In this document: positions 44,647-57,392 of the stretch, piece by piece
Layout: the number at the start of each line of letters is the position of its first letter
How positions within the stretch are numbered: position 1 is the first letter of the stretch
Assembly (NCBI GenBank): GCA_012862575.1
Contig: BLSF01000003.1
Location: 62,001 to 126,000, forward strand
Direction of reading: 5' to 3'
DNA from: Parietichytrium sp. I65-24A
Taxonomy: Eukaryota; Sar; Bigyra; Thraustochytrida; Thraustochytriidae
DNA length: 64,000 bases
Program-made: the position numbers and the translations under genes
Notes under the pieces: generated by a model
Databases searched by the model: none
What the model was told of the DNA's origin: nothing
What the model saw: the letters and a program-made list of their open reading frames with translations, nothing else

Positions 44647-46820
44647 ATGTCTTTGGAGACGCTGAAACGGGGGTTGCAGCTGGACCCGATGCCAGAGCAC
44701 CCTGGTTTGTCGGATCAAGTGCCGCACGCGCCAGTGCGCACGCCGAACTTGAGCAGCGCCGAGAAGAAGATGGCGATCAAGAATGCACTGAGGTACTTTC
44801 CAGTACAGCTTCACAAGCAGCTAGCGCCAGAATTTGCAGAGGAGCTGGAAAAGTATGGCCACATTTACATGTACCGCTTCCGTCCGACCGAGTACGAGAT
44901 GAAGGCGTACCCAATCGAATCGTACCCTGCAAGCTGCAAGGCTGCGGCGGCAATTCAGCTGATGATCATGAACAATCTGGATCCTAAAGTCGCTCAATTC
45001 CCTCATGAGCTCGTAACGTACGGAGGGAACGGGAGCGTCTTCCAAAATTGGGCTCAGTATCACTTGACCATGAAGTACCTCAGTGATCTGACGGAGGAGC
45101 AGACTCTCTCCATGTATTCTGGTCATCCGATGGGTCTGTTTCCAAGCCACAAGGACGCCCCTCGAGTGGTCATTACGAATGGTATGATGGTCCCGAACTT
45201 TTCAACCACCGAAATGTACAATAAGATGTATGCACAAGGAAACACAATGTACGGACAAATGACCGCCGGGTCCTACTGTTACATCGGGCCACAGGGAATC
45301 GGTAAGTGACAGCGCTTTGATTTGACCTTGAAGAGAGCAGGATGAAAGCTTACGAGAAGCCTCGACCTTGGGTTGCGTTTTGGGACTCATTTCCAGTGCA
45401 CGGAACTACGATCACGATTTTGAACGCGGGGCGAAAGTATTTGGGCTCTGGAAATCTTCAGGGAAAAGTCTACGTCTCCAGTGGACTCGGAGGCATGTCA
45501 GGGGCACAAGGAAAGGCTTCTGACATTTCCGGCGTGATTGGCGTCATCGCGGAAGTGGACGAATCTGCCCTCATGAAGCGTTACAAGCAAGGGTGGATTC
45601 AACAAGTAGCAAAGACTCCACAGGAGTGCATCGATATTATTCAAAAGCTCCGCTCGGAGGCGTCTGAGAGCACCAGCGGAACCAGCGTCGGCTTTTTGGG
45701 AAATATCGTGAGTTTGTGGGAAGCACTTGCAGATCACGTTGAAAAGTCCGGTGAGCTCATCGTGGAACTAGGTAGCGACCAAACTTCGCTGCACAATCCT
45801 TACAACGGAGGCTATTACCCAGTCGGCTTGGACAGCGTTCAAGAAGCCCAAGCAATGATGCGCTCAGACCCAGAAAAATTCAAGGAGCTTGTTCACGAGT
45901 CTCTGCGGAGACATGTGGACGCGGTCAATCGCATGGTCGCAAAAGGGATGTACTTTTGGGATTACGGCAACAGCTTCTTGTATCAGTCCAGCGTTGCAAA
46001 AGCGGACATTTTGAAGCAGAACCCAGCTTCCGATCTGGACTTTCGCTATCCCTCTTACTTTGAGGACATCATGGGTGACATCTTCTCGCTAGGTTTCGGT
46101 CCATTCCGCTGGGTATGTACGTCGCTCAAACCAGAAGATCTGGAGAAGACGGATAAGATTGCTGAGGAGGTCATGAGAGCTCGCATCGAAGAGCTTGAAA
46201 AGCTCCCGGACGCATGTGCGGAGCTGGAGAAGGTTAAAGAGCAACTTCGAGATAACTCGCAGTGGATTCGGGAAGCCGGAAAAAACAAGCTTGTGGTCGG
46301 TTCCCAAGCTCGCATCCTGTATTCTGACTGCGTTGGCAGGACCAGAATTGCGCTGGCATTCAATGACGCGATTCGCAAAGGGGAGCTTGCGGGGCCAGTG
46401 GTGCTGAGCAGAGATCATCACGATGTCTCCGGAACCGACAGCCCATTTCGTGAAACGAGCAACATCTCCATGGACTTGGGGGACAACTCCATGTTTTGCG
46501 CAGACATGGCCACCCAGAACGCTATCGGACTCGGAATTCGCGGCAGCACCTGGATCTCGCTTCACAATGGTGGCGGTACTGGATGGGGCAATGCTACAAA
46601 TGGTGGCTTTGGGCACGTCCTCGATGGGTCTGAAGATGCGGCACGCAAGGCGAAGGCATTCTTGTTTTGGGATGTCAACAACGGTGTTGCCCGCAGATCT
46701 TGGGGCCGGAATGCCTGCGCAGAATATGCGGCAAAAGAGGCCATGCAGAGCGAGCCACGTCTGCAACTCACCACCCCAAGCCATGTCGACGAGAGCCTTC
46801 TGGACAGTTTGAACTGCTAG
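44647..46820 (+). CDS. UROC1: Urocanate hydratase (urocanase)
   Basis: Exon 1 runs 44647-45301 and exon 2 45397-46820, with a 95-nt GTAAGT...CAG intron that restores YIGPQGI-VHGTTIT. 692 aa, close to the animal enzyme's length. It converts urocanate to imidazolonepropionate in histidine degradation and uses NAD+ as electrophile. Diagnostic blocks: NALRYFPVQLHKQLAPEFAE, TYGGNGSVFQNWAQYHLTMK, MYSGHPMGLFPSHKDAPRVV, GLGGMSGAQGKA, then GSQARILYSDCVGRTRIALA, GPVVLSRDHHDVSGTDSPFR and WISLHNGGGTGWGNATNGGF. The catalytic-region glycines and RDHHD are intact. It implies that this organism can use histidine as a carbon/nitrogen source; the other hut genes are not in the window. Confidence 0.96.
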
Positions 46821-47102
46821 TTTGGAGAAGACGTCTTCACGAATTTTCTGCGCAGTGTGCGAACGTCGTGATCGGGGCTTCATTTTAATCAATCTTGAAA
46901 TCAAATGTCCAACGAAGGAAAGCATATAAATGAAGGGCTATTTATTATTTCACTGTCAGTGTTCGGTATTCTTTGAATCTCTCCCTTCCTTGCTGTGCCC
47001 GCTGGCTGGCCCACCGTTTGCAGTCAACAAAATTGGTGCTCATTGCACGTATATAAAAAACCTACAACAGGATTTTCCCGTTCCACGCGACTTGCATCTC
47101 GT
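46821..47102. other. Short convergent spacer
   Basis: 282 bp between the urocanase and CIAO1 3' ends; nothing recognised. Confidence 0.6.
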
Positions 47103-48321
47103 CTACAATGTCCACAACTTGACCATTGCATCGTCACCAGCGGATGCGACCAGATTAGGCACTTTTGGGTTGAAACGTACGCAGTTGACATCTGAAGTGT
47201 GCGCACTTGAAATCCGCTTTGCGATTTGGAAGCCTTCATCTGGACAAAGCTGTTGAACCACGATCGAGTCGTCGCCACCAGCGGATGCGACGTACTTCCC
47301 ATCTGCACTCCAGTCTACTGAAAATATCGTACGCTCATGAATGCCTTCTAGGACGGCGCCTGGGACCCACTTGCCTCTGTCATCTCTCTTCCAGGTCTTC
47401 ATTGTGCAATCCTGACTGCATGATACTAGGCGGTTCCCGTCGGGGCTCACAGCCAGCCCCCACACGGTGTTTGTATGGCCTTGAAGCAGATCAACAACGG
47501 CATAGTCTTGGCCGTCTTCTGCCCAGACCCTGATCGTGTCGTCGTAGCTCGCCGAGAAGAGCAGCCGCTCACTGGGGTGCCACCTCACAAACTTGACGTC
47601 GCCAGAGTGACCAGAAAGGACGCTGCGAAAAAGGCCGCGGTTAGCAAAGCTTTAGACTACCCCTTCCCACGCTCCTCAGAAACCATGACAAGAAACGTAC
47701 CTGACACACTCAAGCTCGATCTCCTCATCCGCAAGCGGCCCGTTTGGGTCTGCTGGCGGCGGCGCATCGAATACCCACACTGATTTGTCCCTCGAACAGA
47801 TTGCTAACAAACTCCCATCGTGGCTCCAAGCCACGCTCTTGATCTCCGACTCTGCGTCCGCGCATCATCACCCGCCATGTCAGTCACGGCCGATAGCTAT
47901 TCGGGGATCCCATTCAAAACCCCGACCAGCTGCAAAACGCAAATGCAAATACCAATGCAAATGCAAATGCAAATACATATGCATCGCCACAGCCAACGAC
48001 CAACTTACCTGGCCCTTCCAACGTCGCCACCACCTGCCACTCAACTTCTCCAGAGTCTGCCTTGCCTCTTTGCCACACGACCGTAGTGCTGTCAAAGCTG
48101 GCAGCGGCCACGTACGCGCCGCAAGGGGACCACTCCACGCACCTCACTGTGCGCGACTGTGCGTCCTCTAAAGTCTCCACGCAGGCCCATTCGCCATCCC
48201 GCGACACAGCCCACACTCGCACGGCCTTGTCTGCCCCGCAGCTCGCCAGAAGCTGCCCGCACGGGCTCCACGCACAGTGCCAGACGCGCTCCTCGTGCCC
48301 AATTAACTCTCTGGACGACAT
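47103..48321 (-). CDS. CIAO1: CIAO1/Cia1, cytosolic iron-sulphur assembly WD40 protein
   Basis: Exons 48321-48009, 47851-47701 and 47622-47103, with introns of 157 and 78 nt (GTAAGT and GTACGT donors, CAG acceptors). 327 aa, seven WD40 repeats. Cia1 is part of the CIA targeting complex that hands Fe-S clusters to cytosolic and nuclear apoproteins. Seen: [25 protein letters not shown] near the start, [78 protein letters not shown] and the last blade DAMVKLWTL. All junctions fall in phase and rebuild family blocks such as [13 protein letters not shown]. Intron 1 contains an ATGCAAAT tandem array. The divergent upstream region leads into the EsV-1-7 gene's 3' side. Confidence 0.94.
47939..47985. 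repeat. ATGCAAAT tandem array in CIAO1 intron 1
   Basis: Five or so copies of the 6-bp ATGCAA unit, with one ATACCA interruption. The same unit recurs at 57363-57392. Confidence 0.8.
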
Positions 48322-49091
48322 TCTCACTCTTCTCTGTGCTTGTCTCCTTCCTCTTAACCTTGCTCTTGCTCTTAACCTTGCTCTTTGCTCTCTTTCAGTC
48401 ACGCACACAGCTGGAAACTGCTCTCCACCGCTCGGTAACTTACCCGTGGGTTTCAACGGATGAAAACGGACTGGGACGCGCAGGCCGTCTCAAGGTGTGT
48501 AGCTGTGGGGAGAGTGCGCAAGTGTGGGGTGTGTGGGGTGTGTGGGGACGGAGACGGATAGGGAGTGGTAGGGTTTAGGGTGGGTGGCGCTTAGCCCTCC
48601 TCGCTGGAGTGGCGAGTGTGTCGAGATGTGTCGAGCGAGATGGGTTCCGCAATGGGGAGAAAGCGTTCCGCAGGAGGGGTGTGGCGGAGAGGGAATTGGA
48701 ATGTAAAGCAAATGTGGAGCGCGACGAGGGGATGAGTGCTGTCAGATTGGAAGGTGGGACGTGAAATGTGTCGCACGATGAGTAAAGCAAAAGTGAAAGA
48801 GAAAAATTTAATTGTGCAGCGAAGTTGACAGTGAAAGGCAAGTAATAAATTGGTGTCCGTGCGAAATCGTGAAGGGGGGTAGGTGGTAATCAAAACTGCG
48901 ATGCACAGAGCGACGAATAGAACGCGCAGCTGAGCGCGAGCACCGAGCATGTGCAGGATAAAGATTCAGCAAGGTGGGTCTTACATCAGACTCCACACCC
49001 AGCTGAAATATATAGAATAGAAATCAGTTGCAGATAGCACAGTAAGCAGAAGAAGGGGAGCAGCGATGCGTGGTTCATGTGGAACACAAAC
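48322..49091. other. CIAO1 upstream region with G-rich segment
   Basis: Plus strand 48500-48590 carries GTGTGGGGTGTGTGGGGTGT repeats and TAGGGTTTAGGGTGGG. CTTGCTCTTAACCTTGCTCT direct repeats lie at about 48358-48392. No gene. Confidence 0.6.
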
Positions 49092-50240
49092 CTACTCAAA
49101 GTCATTTGGCGGGGGCATGCGATTCATGCTAGGGTGATACATTTGGCGATGAAGGTGGGGATGGTGCAGATGCTGCTGCTGGGCTTGGTGGCTGCCGTCG
49201 TCTACATCAGCATCTTGGCTATGCGACCCGATTTGAGGGTGACTGCTGACATGTTGGAAATAAGTGTTGACGTGATGCCTGTCGCTATGTATGCCAAGTT
49301 CCCTCGCCTGTATCTGAGGATTATGTTCTGACTCGAGAGCGGATTCGTGCTCCAAAATAGCCGGCCAATCGCCCTGGCCAAGACCGCCTGTAGGAGAAGT
49401 GGACGCGAGCCCAGAGCTGGAAGGCTCTTCATAAAGGTGACTGCTCAGCTCCATCGAAACGAGGGCGTTTTGCGAGGATAGCTTGGCTTCGGACATGCGC
49501 TTCGACTTTAGTTTGTCGAATTCCTTGAGTTTCTCAGGTTCTATGAGTTCACGAAGCATTTTGTTTTCTAAGCGCAGATTTGCGTTTTGGCGTTCCTCAT
49601 ATCTGAGCTGGTCATTGAGTTCTTCCACGCCCTTTTTCCTCCTGGGATTTATTTCAACGCACATATCAGGAGCATGGTCTACACAAAATTTGAGCTTGGA
49701 CTCAACGTTGACCAGGGTTGCTTTGGTGGTACAGCCACTGAAATAACAGTTGCGCTTCGTCAGGTTCATGGCCCCCGGCATTTTGTGCTGCACGCACCAG
49801 AGCCTCTGTTGACCAGGAAACCCAAAAGTGGGCTGCTTGGCGCAACCCTCAATCGCGCATTGCTTTGCACTTCGGAGAAAGGCACCTTGAGGTCTGCGTA
49901 CGGGAGTTGACAGTGAAGAAAAAAGCGAGGCAAAATTCGAAGAAAATGTCAGGTGCGAGAGTCCGCATAGATATTGGAACGGAACTAAAATTTTCCAAAC
50001 TTACTTGTGTAATACGCACCACCTCTTGCGCCCCCCCTGCTCTAGCGTAAAGGACGCGTATTTTGTGCAACCGGGCTCCTCGCAATAACAAGCTTGAAAA
50101 GATTTGGCTTCTGCCGACCGGTGCTCGGCGCACCACCTGTATCGTTTCGCTTCATCGCCAAACGAAGGGCGCTTTCTACAGGTCGGGACCTCACAGAAAG
50201 CACCGCGCTTCGCCTTGCGCGACCCGCCCTCGCCTTCCAT
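49092..50240 (-). CDS. EsV-1-7-type cysteine/histidine repeat protein
   Basis: Exon 1 runs 50240-50005 and exon 2 49893-49092, with a 111-nt GTAAGT...CAG intron; 345 aa (a second in-frame acceptor, GAAG, lies 24 nt further in). Four repeats of C-x4-C-x15/16-C-x2-H: C16-C21-C37-H40, C53-C58-C75-H78, C91-C96-C112-H115 and C128-C133-C149-H152, with a conserved W/F before the third Cys. This is the pattern of EsV-1-7 repeats, known from stramenopile proteins such as the brown-algal developmental regulator IMMEDIATE UPRIGHT and from large algal viruses, and presumed to bind metal. A charged coiled-coil follows (RQNANLRLENKMLRELIEPE and on), then a Ser/Gly-rich and a His/Gln-rich C-terminus. Molecular role unknown; a host gene by its intron. 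Confidence 0.85.
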
Positions 50241-52740
50241 AACTCAGTTTACGGAGCTCACTTTTCTAGTCAGTGAGCCAAAATCTATGCAGGGCAAGAA
50301 AGGATCTATGATAAGCTCGAAGACGCTTGACAACGATTGCATGAATACCCAACCGAAATGTCAAGATCTCTTTCGACTTGGTAATCTCAGAGTGCGAAGA
50401 GGGCCCTTGCCCGCGCGACAGTAAACAAAATTCCGAGGGTAGAGCGCGCTCAGCTCAGGACACAGGCTTCAGGTACCCCTTTTAATCACCGCAACACACG
50501 ATTGCGGTATGCTTTCCTTCCTTCTTGTCCCAATGGACCCCGCCTCCCAGCACCTTCGCGATTGAGATTTGGTGACAACAGAAGCAGGAGAGCCCTCAAG
50601 ACAAGTCCCAAAAACAGTTCTCTCCAGACAGAAAGGTGTCTCTGCGCACCGTTTTGGGCAATAGCAGTTGCCGGCGACACTCGGTTAGAGCCAGCAGAGT
50701 CCAAGCGCCCAAAGTGGAAGCCACACGTTTGCCACAGAAGTTCCGGGTTCCAAAGAATGCAAAGGGTGTGAATAAGCGGATGCGAGGACGGCGGTCAAGT
50801 TGAAAGGGCGCCTAAGGGCCAATCGGAATCTACCGTGCCCAGCCCAACGCAAGGCACACGATGGGGGCGATCAGTGATCACTGATGGGNCTACGACACAA
50901 GGACTCACAATACAATTTCCAGCTCCTCCTTCAACTTCTTTCCCCCTGCTCCTATCCCTACTCTCTCCTCTAGGGCCGCTAAGAAGCGGTAAGGACACAA
51001 ATAGTATATAATCCGAGTATCGGGACTAGGAGAGTGACGAGTCTTGAACGCATGAGGAGAGTGAGGAGAAGGCAGAATGGGCTAGCGTAGCTTCCGAGTT
51101 GTGTGTTGGAGCTGTGAATCAGCATAATCTTGTCTTCTGAGCTGTCAGATGCCAAGACTACCAGCTAGCTACACAAAGGGCATAAAAGTACTGTAGTACT
51201 GAGTGAGCAAAGTTTTGTTAAATTTCAAAAAGAAGTCACTATTATTAGAATTTAGAAGTTAGACAAAGTCTGGATAGACAATCGTTTGCGCCTGATGCGA
51301 AAGGTTGAAGTTGCCCGTTCATCACTTGATCACCATGGATCACCATGGTCGCTTGTCAGCGGTTCGCTCTTTGAGGCCGTCTGAACAGCTTCGTTCATTC
51401 CTATTCTTAACAGTGAATCAAAACCGGAGACATGTGTCGGAAGGGAACGTTGAAAGGAAACGTGCCACAACACATCACTTGCTTTTCCTACCTACCAACG
51501 TCCATTTCAGTCTGTATTGGACTGGACCCCCCAGTGAGCAATGCGCAAAGTGATGTGGCTCAGCAGCGCCGGTCCCGGGAGCTTTACGCGCAGTCATTGC
51601 AGCTGTAAGTTGGCTTTCGCCGTCGTTGAGATCGCTTGGTGAAAAACGGCGGACACTACTGGTGTGGGATTCGCGAAGTCCACAAAGCGAAGCAAAGTTC
51701 GCCTCAAGAGATGTGCAAAAATGCGCGCCGCGCGTAAAAGCCTCAAAACGGCGATCCACTTTGAGCGCACTGGACTGGTGCTGGGACGGCAGTTTCCCCG
51801 TAAGCGGTCGCCCGTGGCCTTGCGACCCTTGCGATGCGCTTTAACTGGTTTTGGAGCTTCCCCAACTGCTGGAGACGTTTCAGTCACACTCCACTGGCAG
51901 GACAAACTGAGGTCCAAGCACCTGGCGGATTTGCGGGAAAAGCTTTATCGAAAGGTTGGCAAACACAGGATCCGAAACCCCGAAAGTCACGCTGAAGAAG
52001 GTCACGAAATCTCGCACTGCAATCGCTGACCAGCGTAAGATGCCGCCAGTTTTCGAAGCGCTGCAGCGAGTACTATTTCTGCACAGAGACGCATCTGCTT
52101 TAGTTTGCTGCATAAGGGCCAGTCCCAGTGACATCCAGAGCCGGAGAGAAAAGTATCGCACTGAATTCTGTAAGAAGAAGGAGAAGAAGAAAGCTAAGAG
52201 CGCTCGACTCATCGCGAACGTCGATGGATGTCGGTGGCTTACGATAGCCTGCAAGTTGCTCACTCAGAGTCAGTCCAGATTGGAAGAGAGCGAAGTCCGG
52301 AGTCTTTGAGCGTCTGGAAATTTGAGTCAAGTTGCAGTACAATGCAGCAGGTGAGAAGCGAGCTGGGTTGGATCTGATTCTGATGAAAGCCAAATCGTGG
52401 CGCACAACACGCAAAGGTATGACCACTCCTACTCGGAAGGAGATTAAACCACACAATTCTCATCACTAGCTTTCTTGCGGTTCCTTTTCGCCGCCAAGTT
52501 CGCGTTCCAGGCTGTGCCCATACAGCCCACGTTGTCGATGCTTACTTGTGTTGCGCATAGTTTGTGATTTTGTTCATTTTTAGAAGTAAAAAGACGGACG
52601 CTGCCGCTATTTTTGAAGGCGGCATTTTTCTGCTCTGTTCATCCTTCTGGTGCGCAACAGCGCCTTGCTTGCTTGTTTCTTTCCACGTGACGAAGCACAG
52701 CCTATTCTCACTCCCCGGTCTCGGATTCGTTTTCGTATTT

Positions 52741-52780
52741 TCTTTCTTTTTCTTTCTTTCTTTCTTTCTTTCTTTCTCAA
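52741..52780. repeat. (CTTT)n microsatellite
   Basis: About ten CTTT/TTTC units. Confidence 0.85.
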
Positions 52781-55685
52781 AACCAGCACTTGTTCTTTCG
52801 CCTTCGTAGAGTCGTGAAATGCAGTCCCTCAGCTCATCGCTCCTCATGTTCGGTGCGACCACACAGTAGACCACCTCCTTTCCTTCCTCGCTGACAGCAA
52901 GCCAATCTACCAGTCCGCGAGATCGCGCAGAAGTGAGGAGGCGTTTGGTACTTAATATTCCCACTTGCCGTTCAACCTTTTTTCTTCTTTATTGAAGGAC
53001 GTTGAGTTGTTGTCACTGTGAGTCAATTTTTGGAGACGAGAGACAAGAGCCCCTAGCCGTGGTTCGCGCGGTAATAGCAGCTGTTGCTTATTGCTGCCCA
53101 GATGGCATACGGGCGCGCGCTGTAATGGATTGGACATGAACTGTTTCACATGGTGAATACTCTCGCTTCGCTGCCATGGCTAATTTAGGCGAAGCGGGAA
53201 GGAATGAAAGAAGGAAGGAAGGAAGGAAGGGTGTGACCAGGTTCTAACGCGAGAGACGGGGTGTTACAGCTCCAACAGAGCTTTGCCGTCAGTCAAACAG
53301 AAAGCCCAAGAGATTCCAAGAGGCAGGCTGTTCCCGGTGCATTGGCACGGCCTTTTCAAATTATATTATAGGTTTCGAGGTGTTTTGCTCAAAGCAAAAC
53401 AGAAGGTCAGGCGACGGTTGGCCAACTCTTAACGCCTAATGACTCTCCTCTGGTGGGAAAGAGGAAAAAGAAGAACGAAAGCGGGAAAGGGGAAGGAGCG
53501 GAGAGGAAATTAGTGTTAGAGGATGTGTATATGTCTTACGAATTTACGATAGGTACAGGTTCGGCTTTCCTCTTGCTTCTTCCTGACTGATTTGTGGATA
53601 TTGAAGAAAATCTATTTGGAAAGAATTAGTGCGGGGGTCTATTCAGGCATAGAGACTCCCAGAATCACTCGAAAATTTGTTCAACACTTGTTCGGACCCG
53701 AGTCTGGTAACTTCCCGAGGGACCATCGGGACTTTTAATACACAATGTGACAGGCAATGCATGCAGATTTCATTTTTTTCTAACGTCTTCACACGCGCAC
53801 TCGCGCATTCCCGAGCGTACACCAACTGCTGTGACCAACGAAATCGAAGAACACAAAGTGGTGCTCGAGGCCGCCATCGTTAGTGCTGGTTCCGATATTC
53901 AAGAGTCTCAAGAGCTTTCCTTTTTCTTTGCGGTATGTGTTTGCGCGATGAAGAGGAGGCGCCTTTCCCCGGAGTTAGGCGCGTTTACAACATTTGCTGT
54001 GCCCCGAAGCAAGGAGCAAACTCTCTTCACAGCTCAGCTTTTCCATCAAGGCGGGTTTTGGCTCGCCCGTAGTCTCCTGATTTATTTCTGCAACGAATGT
54101 ATCTTCAAACGAAATTAATTCGGTGCAACTGTTGACAAAATCGAAACGAGTATCCTGGAGAACTCTACCCGCACCCATGTGCTGGTTTGCAACTCCGACT
54201 CCTGAACGTTTGCAATGAGCGTACACAGGCTGGTTTCAGATATCACTTCAGAATTGGAGGCACAAAGTGAGAGGAAAATTAGGTTCTGTTGCCCGTGCAG
54301 CGAAAGATGAATCGCGACGCTGTCAGTTGGCACACCTTGACCCGTGGATAATCAGTCCTTTTTGTGAAGGTATGTTGCGTGATATTTCAGCCAGCTCGTT
54401 GTTGAGTGTCATTCCCGGACCTAAAAATTGAAGGAAGGCCGTTGCATGATCCCCGAAGTCAGTTGTGCATCTTACTTCCTCGGGCATCCTCCAAGACGAA
54501 CCAGCCTGAGAAAGTAGGCTTTAACGCCTCTGAAGCTTGTACTTTGTTCTGGGAAACAGACCCAAAGCGGCGAGGTTTTCGCTCGAAGCAAACAATGAGT
54601 GGTCAACCTTCAGCTCAAGCTCGTGCCAAGCCGGCCGCATAAAAACCATACGTCGCTCTGACCCTGAAGAATTAATTCAAACCTAAGGTAGCATCCAACA
54701 GCAAGGTGGCAAAGGAGCCTTCTCGGCAATCATCGTTCGGTGAAAGAAATAGAACACAACTTCCTCCAACTTCGTGGAAACAGCGCGGCCATGACTATGA
54801 GACTCTATTCCCCTTGCGTTGACGTACTCACCGATCTCTGTAGGATGTCCGAAAGAGAGTCGCAAAAAATTTGTTGATTACTGCATTGTCGGCATCCTTG
54901 CGGATCGCAACTGTGTACCCCGCATCTGAGAGAGCAGATATTCGTTTCCTATAATGCTGAAAATAATGAAATGCTTGCTGGAGCTCAGCTTCGGCAAGCT
55001 AGCGCTTGCAATGGTTCAGGTTGCGGCGGTAGGAGCTCGGGGAATCCCCTTTCCCGAATTTGCAAATTCGCTAACCTCTCGGTCATTGGTGTGAGTCATG
55101 CTCATCAAGCTCTTCGTCACGTTGTTCCGGAGACACAGAGACAAATCGAGAACAGAATTTCCCGCAAGGAGAACTGTGGAGCCACCCCCCGGGCCTCCGG
55201 ACTTTCGGGCCCCGGCAGTGTCGATCACAGCGAACTACAAATGCAACAAGAAGTATGCTCCTAAGGCTCCCGAATCGAAGTCGGAGCGAAAATTCCAAGG
55301 CTCACTAGCAAGAATTTCCGTACTCGAGACCCAGAATTTGATTATACGCAAACAAAAATCGGTCCCAGCTGCGTCTGATGCTACATGGGGTGGCGTGTCA
55401 TTTACATTCAGTTGTTTTTAGAAAACAAACATTAAAGCAAAAACGTGTCTGTTGATTTTCTTTTCGAAGCACAACGTCGTTTGTGGAGTTTCAAATTTTA
55501 GAACATTAGAACATTGCGAACAAACTGGAAACTCAAATCCGGAATTTACTGACTGTGAGTATGATCTAAAAGTGGGCCGCCGATGGCCCGTGGGGGTGGG
55601 TGGGAATTTGGAGCTTTTACGCTTCACACACTCGTTCCAATTATCTGTGCGTCGGGGCGATTCGCAACTTGCTCCTCCCAGGCCT

Positions 55686-55719
55686 ACTTTCTGTTTGTTT
55701 GTTTGTTTGTTTGTTTGCC
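55686..55719. repeat. (GTTT)n microsatellite
   Basis: Seven to eight TTTG units; related shorter runs at about 5978-6000 and 32043-32074. Confidence 0.85.
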
Positions 55720-57362
55720 CACCACGCCCTCCGAGTGACTGACTGGTCGCGAGCCTAGATAGTCGAACAACTACGAAGTGCCAAGAGTCAGTAAAGTGAA
55801 GTGAGAGCATTCCGAGTGACGAGCTGCCAGGCTGGATAACAATGCCGAGTGGGGGCTTTGAAGGTGCAACAGCACCCCTGGATCCCTGGAGCACTGAATG
55901 CTTCTCGCCTCTCACAGCGATGGTGTGGTGCGGGCCATTGCTGCTTGGAGATGGTCAAGTCCTACAAGAGCCCCAGTGCAGCCCGCGCATTTCCGTACCA
56001 CCCGCACGTCCTGTCGTAAGAAGTCAGAAGACTCACTAAAACGGCCGACGTTGATAGTTTGACGTTTGATTGTCCAAATAAATGCAAAACCACAGCGCGA
56101 CTCAAGAGTGAAAGAATGAATCGTACTTCGGAAACGAAAGCACTTAGCCCCAACCCCGCCTCCCAGTTGTGCGCTTAAATCGTTTTCTTGTCTCCTTCTG
56201 TTGCCCTTCATGGCATCTCGCCCAAGTCCGCAGATATCCACAGAGGAGGCGTGCGTTTTCTTTCACCTTTTTCTTCCTTTACTGCCATCACCGTCTTCAT
56301 GATCATCATGATTATGATGGGTGCATATTTCTTTTTTCTTTTGATAAATAAATCATCTCGTCGAACAATTTTAAAAAAAGCACACGTAAACTTCTCCTGC
56401 AAATAATCACAGCAACTGCTACCTACTGACCAGCTACTAGTTGGAGTAGAGGCGGTAGCACGGAGGGTCTACTCGAAGCAGACTGTGAGCCACTCTGTTC
56501 TGAGAAACGTTTCTTTCTCTCAACTCTCTCTGTCCACTCACCGATGTCACGGATGCTCAGTACTTGCTCAGAGAGTGCTCAGCTATCGCGCTTCTTCCTC
56601 CTCTCAACCGTGCCTTGGCACAAGTTTAATAAAGTAAGTTCAAAAACCCCTCATGACGTACGTCGCGACATCCGATCTATTCTCCCCTTCCAAAACTCTT
56701 CAAGAGCCTTCCCTCCCTCACAAAAAATCATCCTCCGCCTGAAGGGAGATGCTTCTCCTGAAGGTAGGAGTGCTATCGGTATCAGGTAGGCCTCCGATTT
56801 GAAACGCGCTTTCGGGGTCCCTCACAGTAGGTGCTTTCCAGAAATTCCGCTCGTTGTCAGTGCCGTGGGCTACTGGAAACACTGACTAGCTTTTGCTCCC
56901 TTCTCTCTGTCTTACCGGCGTTTTCGAGGGCTATAGTATTGGATAGGTGTCCCATATTCCAAAGCTACCACAATTAAGCAGCGGGAATGCGCGACCATTT
57001 CCCGTAAGTACTATGTTTATACTTTTTACCATAGTCATCTTGGTGTGCATTGCCCTCCTAGTTTTTCAAAAAATGGCTCTACTGAACTGTTAAAGATAGG
57101 AGAAGGAAGAGGAGCAAGGTGTGATAGACGGAAAGAGAAGGAAAGCCCCTCAGAGTTCCAGATTTTCATATATTATCAAGACGATTAGACTGCAAGTAGG
57201 ACCGCGATCGAGTTTGGACTGGTTGGAATAGGACTCCACAGCCCACTACACTGAAGGTCAGCGGGACGGGTCCCGTAAGAGCCGCACGTCGATTGGAAGA
57301 CTTGGACTTGCGGAGAGTTGAATTTGAGGGAGAGCAGAGCGCTCGCAAGCCAACACTTGCCG

Positions 57363-57392
57363 ATGCATATGCAAATGCAAATGCAAATGCAC
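57363..57392. repeat. ATGCAA tandem array
   Basis: ATGCATATGCAAATGCAAAT type, four to five units; same unit as in CIAO1 intron 1. Confidence 0.8.

Noticed and set aside
46089-46925. 278-codon minus-strand ORF
   Set aside because: Antisense of urocanate hydratase; no features of its own.
55912-56241. Minus-strand 109-codon frame with a GTGAGT site
   Set aside because: No domain, no clear start, and the unspliced frame reaches the same stop, so the splice site gives no support.
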